Of a DNA stretch of 64,000 nucleotides, positions 60,169 through 64,000 are shown piece by piece. Where the stretch lies: positions 3,162,001 to 3,226,000 of the forward strand of contig NZ_JBBGZW010000001.1 in assembly GCF_037479095.1 (NCBI RefSeq), in the 5' to 3' direction. Below the pieces are notes generated by a model. The model was not told the DNA's origin, did no database searches, and saw nothing but the letters and a program-made list of their open reading frames with translations. Source of the DNA: Pantoea nemavictus (GTDB lineage Bacteria; Pseudomonadota; Gammaproteobacteria; Enterobacterales; Enterobacteriaceae). Numbering within the stretch: position 1 is the stretch's first letter; each line of letters starts with the position of its first letter. Position numbers and translations under genes: made by a program.

Positions 60169-60414
60169 CTAAATACGTAATTTCGCCGCGACCAGCAGCA
60201 TTAACAGTGCGCCGAGCAGCGCTGCGGCGAAACCGGCCGGATGCAAGGTGGCGAGATCGCCGGTAGTAAAGTAAGTAGCGATATAACCACCAATGAGTGC
60301 GCCAATCACCGCCAGCACCAGCGTAGGCACGAATCCTCCCGGACGACCGGGAAAAATAACCCGCTTGAGCCAACCCGCGGCTAATCCCATCACAATCCAA
60401 AAAACCAGCGTCAT
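60169..60414 (-). CDS. GlsB/YeaQ/YmgE-family small membrane protein
   Basis: 81 residues with three hydrophobic segments: [44 protein letters not shown] and [18 protein letters not shown]. The Gly-rich pattern and the GWL...R...GRPGGF segment place it in the transglycosylase-associated GlsB/YeaQ family, inner-membrane proteins linked to stress, function unknown. AGGAGGAG precedes the ATG. It lies eight bases upstream of rsmS in the interval where E. coli carries mscK. Confidence 0.85.
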   Translation of the reverse strand: MTLVFWIVMGLAAGWLKRVIFPGRPGGFVPTLVLAVIGALIGGYIATYFTTGDLATLHPAGFAAALLGALLMLLVAAKLRI

Positions 60415-60465
60415 GATTTTCTCCTCCTGCGCATCGCAACGAGTATAGAGGAAAAAGCGCCGTGC

Positions 60466-60978
60466 TTAGCGCGAAGTAAACTGTAATTCCAGTTTGTAGA
60501 TGGCGGCACGACAGCGCGCCAGACGCTCCTGTAACTGATCAACTTCACGGATCAGTTGCTGCTGAACGCTCAGGGTTTCAGCCCGCGCCAGATGCTGTTC
60601 ACGTTGCTGAATCATCGCCAGCAGTCGCTGTTCAAAGCCTTGGTACTCTTCGCGTTTTTTTTGACGTGAATCGATGCGCGGACGCTCACGCTTGACGCGC
60701 AACTGTTGGCTATCGCATTCGCGTTGCAAGGCGGCGATCTGATCCAGTACTTTCTCTGCCAGCCACTGACGGCGCGCCACATCGCTATCGGCTGCGGTTA
60801 GTTGTGAAACATTGCTTTCCAACTCGCGCAGATAATCCGCCAGGCGCGTGCCGCTGGTGCGAAATAGCTGAGTGTCAAAACGTGGCTGACGACAGGCACC
60901 ATCCGGCTGCTGCGCAATCTGCTGGCGCAGTAAATCTAACATGGCATGAAGACGCTGTTGTGCGGGCGGTTGGGGCAT
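60466..60978 (-). CDS. priC: Primosomal replication protein PriC
   Basis: 170 residues, basic and helical. It shows [42 protein letters not shown] and the C-terminal [18 protein letters not shown]. PriC helps reload DnaB at stalled forks by an origin-independent route. The ATG at 60978 is chosen over a GTG directly before it. It is divergent from ybaN and upstream of the GlsB-type gene and rsmS. Confidence 0.92.
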   Translation of the reverse strand: MPQPPAQQRLHAMLDLLRQQIAQQPDGACRQPRFDTQLFRTSGTRLADYLRELESNVSQLTAADSDVARRQWLAEKVLDQIAALQRECDSQQLRVKRERPRIDSRQKKREEYQGFEQRLLAMIQQREQHLARAETLSVQQQLIREVDQLQERLARCRAAIYKLELQFTSR

Positions 60979-61035
60979 CACTCGGTTTCCGACTGTGTTA
61001 ACGTAACGCTGTTTTGACTCTTTCAGGCATCAGGC

Positions 61036-61425
61036 ATGCAGCGTATTTTACTACTGAGCCTTGGCTGGCTGGCGATTGTGCTAGGTACGCTGGGCATTGT
61101 ATTACCTTTATTACCCACCACGCCATTTGTGTTGCTGGCGGCCTGGTGTTTTGCGCGCTCGTCGCCACGTTTCCACCACTGGTTGCTGTGGCGATCGCCG
61201 TTTGGTCGCTATATTCGCCACTGGCAACAGCATCGCGCCATGCCGCCCGGGGCTAAAGGGCGCGCTATCCTGATGATTGTGGCCACCTTTTCCGTCTCAA
61301 TCTATCTGGTGAATTTGCTGTGGGTGCGCATTCTGCTGGGCGTAATGCTCGCTCTGCTAGTGCTGTTTATGTGGCGCATTCCGGTTGTGGCAGAGAACGC
61401 CGACCCGCCGCCGCAGTCGCGTTAG
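61036..61425 (+). CDS. ybaN: YbaN family inner-membrane protein (DUF454)
   Basis: 129 residues with three or four transmembrane helices. The N-terminus LGWLAIVLGTLGIVLPLLPTTPFVLLAAWCFARSSPRFHHWL is the DUF454 signature, followed by HRAMPPGAKGRAILMI. The function is unknown. Position between priC and apt is as in E. coli. The start codon follows GGCATCAGGC with only a weak ribosome-binding site. Confidence 0.9.
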   Translation: MQRILLLSLGWLAIVLGTLGIVLPLLPTTPFVLLAAWCFARSSPRFHHWLLWRSPFGRYIRHWQQHRAMPPGAKGRAILMIVATFSVSIYLVNLLWVRILLGVMLALLVLFMWRIPVVAENADPPPQSR

Positions 61426-61568
61426 GGTTGCATTTAGCCGGGTATTTGCATAGATTTGGGCATCTTCGTGCGTGGCTTCCCTTATAAACGACTTCGCTTA
61501 AGCCGGTTTCCGGTTATTGGCGCTAGAGAAGCTGCGCGTATTAGATATTTTCTCCAGGCGTAACATTT

Positions 61569-62120
61569 ATGACCGCAACTGCGCAGCAGCTTGAACTCAT
61601 CAAAAACAGCATCAAAAGCATTCCTGACTATCCTAAGCCGGGCATTCTGTTCCGTGACGTGACCAGTCTGATGGAAGATCCGCAGGCCTATGCCGCGTCG
61701 ATCGCCATTCTGGTTGAGCGTTATCGTGACAAAGGCATCACCAAGGTGGTGGGGACTGAGGCGCGTGGCTTCCTGTTTGGTGCGCCTGTCGCGTTGGGTT
61801 TGGGCGTGGGTTTTGTGCCGGTGCGTAAGCCTGGCAAACTGCCGCGTGAAACCTTCAGTGAAAGTTATGAGCTGGAGTACGGCACCGACGCGCTCGAGCT
61901 GCATAAAGATGCAATCAAGCCGGGCGATGTGGTGCTGGTTGTCGACGATCTGCTGGCAACGGGCGGCACCCTTGAAGCGACAGTAAAATTGATCCGCCGC
62001 GCTGGTGGTGAAGTGAAAGACGCCGCCTTCGTGATTAATTTGTTTGACCTGACCGGCGAAGCCCGTCTCACCGCCATGGGCGTTGAGTGCTTTAGCCTGG
62101 TCAATTTCCCCGGCCACTAA
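61569..62120 (+). CDS. apt: Adenine phosphoribosyltransferase Apt
   Basis: 183 residues. The PRPP-binding motif [14 protein letters not shown] lies near residues 120-133 and the N-terminal [22 protein letters not shown] and [14 protein letters not shown] are conserved. It salvages adenine to AMP. The start is consistent with homologues, with CCAGGCG upstream. It precedes dnaX by 151 bases, as in E. coli. Confidence 0.97.
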   Translation: MTATAQQLELIKNSIKSIPDYPKPGILFRDVTSLMEDPQAYAASIAILVERYRDKGITKVVGTEARGFLFGAPVALGLGVGFVPVRKPGKLPRETFSESYELEYGTDALELHKDAIKPGDVVLVVDDLLATGGTLEATVKLIRRAGGEVKDAAFVINLFDLTGEARLTAMGVECFSLVNFPGH

Positions 62121-62271
62121 GGCCTGTGCGCTCCGCTGTGCGGCGGGGCGCAACCTCCGCAAAGTTATCGGTTGCTGATCCGCTTGTGGCTGTTAAACTA
62201 CTGCCAAAATAAACAGGGTTTGCGAAACCGCATTTTCTCCCTTCTCCCTAAAATCCAGTGATTGAATCCAC

Positions 62272-64000
62272 ATGAGCTATCAGGTACTTGCGCGAAAATG
62301 GCGTCCCCAGGCTTTCGCTGACGTAGTCGGTCAGGAACATGTGCTGACTGCGCTGGCCAACGGGTTGTCACTGGGACGAATCCATCATGCTTATCTTTTT
62401 TCCGGCACCCGCGGCGTAGGTAAAACCTCGATCGCGCGTCTGTTGGCGAAGGGACTTAACTGCGAAACCGGTATCACCTCGACGCCGTGCGGACAATGCG
62501 ATAACTGCCGCGAAATCGAGCAGGGGCGTTTTGTCGATCTGATTGAGATCGATGCCGCATCGCGCACCAAAGTTGAAGACACGCGCGATCTGCTCGATAA
62601 CGTGCAGTACGCACCGGCGCGTGGGCGCTTCAAGGTCTACCTGATCGATGAAGTGCACATGCTGTCGCGTCACAGCTTTAACGCGCTGCTGAAAACCCTT
62701 GAAGAGCCGCCATCACACGTTAAATTCCTGCTGGCGACCACCGATCCGCAGAAGCTGCCGGTAACAATCCTATCGCGTTGCCTGCAATTCCATCTCAAAG
62801 CGCTCGACGTTGAGCAAATCCAGCAACAGCTGGCGCATGTATTACAGCAAGAGCAAATCGCCGCCGAACCGCGCGCGCTGCATCTGCTGGCCCGCGCCGC
62901 TGACGGTAGTATGCGCGATGCGCTCAGCCTGACCGATCAGGCGATTGCGATGGGGCAGGGCAGCGTAACGCGCGATAGCGTGGCGCAAATGCTCGGCACG
63001 CTCGACGATGAACAGCCGCTGGCGTTGATTGAAGCGCTGGTGGACGGGCAGGGCGAGCAGGTGATGGCGCTGCTGAACCAGGCGGCCTCACGCGGGGTTG
63101 AGTGGGAAGCGCTATTGGTAGAGATGCTGCGTTTACTGCACCGCGTGGCGATGGTGCAGCTGCTGCCGAGTTCGCTCAGCGAGGACGATCTCAGTCAGGC
63201 CGATCGCCTGCGCGAGTTAGCGCGCGTGCTGCCTCCAGCGGACGTGCAGCTCTACTACCAAACGCTGTTGATGGGACGGAAAGATCTGCCGCTGGCACCG
63301 GATCGTCGCTTAGGCGTTGAAATGACGCTGCTGCGTGCCCTGGCATTCCATCCGCAGGCGGCAATTGCTGAGCCGGTAGCGCGTCCAACCTTGACGCCAC
63401 AAGCCGCGCCACAAGCCGCGCCACAAGCTGCGTCGCAGGTTGCGGCCCCCGCAGCAGCGTCCGCGCCTGTCGCGTCTGCGCCGAAAGCGGCTCCGGCTGC
63501 ACAACCGCATATGGCACCGCCGGATAATGAGGCGCCGCCGATGTCAGATGATTATCCTGACCTGCAATCTGCGCCCGATCCGCTACCCGACTCCACCAGC
63601 CAGTTGTTACAGGCGCGAACGCAGCTGCTGCGTCAGGGAGCCGGCAAAGCAAAAAAGAGTGAGCCGGCAGCGCGTTCCGCGCGGCCGGCGAATCCGGCGC
63701 TGGAACGTCTCGCTAGCGTCACTGAACGCGTACAACAACGTGCGGCTGAACCTGCGGTAAAAGCACCGGCTAAACCGGAAGCCTATCGCTGGAAAACCCA
63801 GCTGCCGGTTGAGGCGAAGCCTGAACCCGTGGCGACGCCAAAAGCCTTGCGTTCTGCACTTGAGCATGAGAAAACCCCTGAGCTGGCGCTACGTCTGGCG
63901 GAAGAGGCTCAGCAGCGCGATGCATGGGCGGCTGAGATTGCCGCGCTGACGCTGCCGAAACTGGTGCAGCAGGTGGCGCTCAACGCGTGGAAAGAGGTGG
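62272..64000 (+). CDS. dnaX: DNA polymerase III subunits tau and gamma DnaX (3' truncated by window)
   Basis: 576 codons are in the window and the frame is still open at the end. The N-terminus is MSYQVLARKWRPQAFADVVGQEHV; Walker A is GTRGVGKT, a zinc site C-x8-C-x2-C-x2-C lies in CETGITSTPCGQCDNC, and the DEVHML box follows. It is the ATPase motor of the clamp loader. A programmed -1 frameshift near 63651 would yield gamma of 463 residues; E. coli gamma has 431, the extra length lying largely in an Ala/Pro-rich linker with a 12-base tandem repeat (63396-63431). Confidence 0.97.
   Translation, partial: MSYQVLARKWRPQAFADVVGQEHVLTALANGLSLGRIHHAYLFSGTRGVGKTSIARLLAKGLNCETGITSTPCGQCDNCREIEQGRFVDLIEIDAASRTKVEDTRDLLDNVQYAPARGRFKVYLIDEVHMLSRHSFNALLKTLEEPPSHVKFLLATTDPQKLPVTILSRCLQFHLKALDVEQIQQQLAHVLQQEQIAAEPRALHLLARAADGSMRDALSLTDQAIAMGQGSVTRDSVAQMLGTLDDEQPLALIEALVDGQGEQVMALLNQAASRGVEWEALLVEMLRLLHRVAMVQLLPSSLSEDDLSQADRLRELARVLPPADVQLYYQTLLMGRKDLPLAPDRRLGVEMTLLRALAFHPQAAIAEPVARPTLTPQAAPQAAPQAASQVAAPAAASAPVASAPKAAPAAQPHMAPPDNEAPPMSDDYPDLQSAPDPLPDSTSQLLQARTQLLRQGAGKAKKSEPAARSARPANPALERLASVTERVQQRAAEPAVKAPAKPEAYRWKTQLPVEAKPEPVATPKALRSALEHEKTPELALRLAEEAQQRDAWAAEIAALTLPKLVQQVALNAWKEV
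63396..63431 (+). repeat. 12-base tandem repeat in the dnaX linker
   Basis: Three copies of GCCACAAGCCGC (the third with one C-to-T change) code for repeated Pro-Gln-Ala-Ala. In-frame repeats like this vary in number between strains. Confidence 0.85.
63635..63689 (+). promoter_or_regulatory. Programmed -1 frameshift signal of dnaX (gamma subunit)
   Basis: All three known parts are present: an internal Shine-Dalgarno-like AGGGAG (63635-63640), ten bases later the slippery heptamer A-AAA-AAG (63651-63657) in the correct frame, and after five bases a GC-rich hairpin (GCCGGC 63663-63668 with 63684-63689, plus GCGCG/CGCGC inside). After slipping, one Glu codon is read and then TGA (63660-63662), as in E. 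coli. Confidence 0.95.

Noticed and set aside
60161-60439. A 145-codon fusion frame covering rsmS and the GlsB-type gene
   Set aside because: Each of the two genes has its own ribosome-binding site and matches its own family; the fused reading is out of frame with the membrane protein.
63396-63431. Three 12-base direct repeats considered as a CRISPR-like or mobile feature
   Set aside because: They are contiguous, in frame and code for Pro-Gln-Ala-Ala within the dnaX linker, so they are a coding tandem repeat.

Overview
The window is a chromosomal segment of a gamma-proteobacterium of the order Enterobacterales. Nearly every gene matches, in sequence and order, the E. coli stretch from secF through acrAB to dnaX. 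Several departures point to the Erwiniaceae, most likely Pantoea or a close relative: a cysteine desulfhydrase gene (ccdA) beside decR/ccdR, a zinc-starvation island between tomB and acrB, an ERIC repeat, and no pgpA or mscK at their usual E. coli places. The genus call is inferred from gene content; no 16S or marker search could be run.

Layout. 1-5060: end of secF, the kbp-yajI lipoprotein pair, then nrdR-ribD-ribH-nusB-thiL (ribonucleotide reductase control, riboflavin, antitermination, thiamine). 5060-13000: yajO, dxs, ispA and xseB on the minus strand (isoprenoid precursors), divergent from thiI, then yajL-panE and yajQ. 13000-17660: an accessory module with a sigma-54 activator, an aldehyde dehydrogenase and a zinc alcohol dehydrogenase, with a textbook -24/-12 promoter and a palindromic upstream site. 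17690-26500: yajR, cyoABCDE (cytochrome bo3 oxidase), ampG and yajG on the minus strand. 26600-37150: bolA, tig, clpP, clpX, lon, hupB, ppiD, ybaV and fadM, a protein-quality-control block with heat-shock-type promoters before clpP and lon. 37190-42340: queC, an ERIC element, ybaE, cof, then divergent ccdA and decR/ccdR. 42360-50300: mdlAB, the nitrogen-regulated glnK-amtB, tesB, ybaY, atl and the 4.5S RNA gene. 50410-51540: hha-tomB and an unrecognised gene. 51740-54760: the zinc-starvation island. 54870-60420: acrAB with divergent acrR, rsmS and a GlsB-type membrane protein gene. 60460-64000: priC, ybaN, apt and the 5' part of dnaX including its programmed frameshift site.

The most distinctive region is 51744-54759. 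A Zur-box-like palindrome precedes a 34-residue membrane peptide gene whose stop overlaps the start of an ABC ATPase gene. That gene overlaps the permease gene, and a metal-binding solute receptor gene follows. On the opposite strand a second Zur-like box precedes genes for zinc-independent ribosomal proteins L31 and L36. Together they look like one zinc-deficiency response: import scarce zinc and swap zinc-containing ribosomal proteins for zinc-free ones. The second notable region is the sigma-54-controlled alcohol/aldehyde oxidation module. Small structured intergenic elements (upstream of yajO, between ybaY and atl, and inside the ERIC copy) are reported as findings. No tRNA, rRNA, CRISPR, prophage or insertion sequence was seen.
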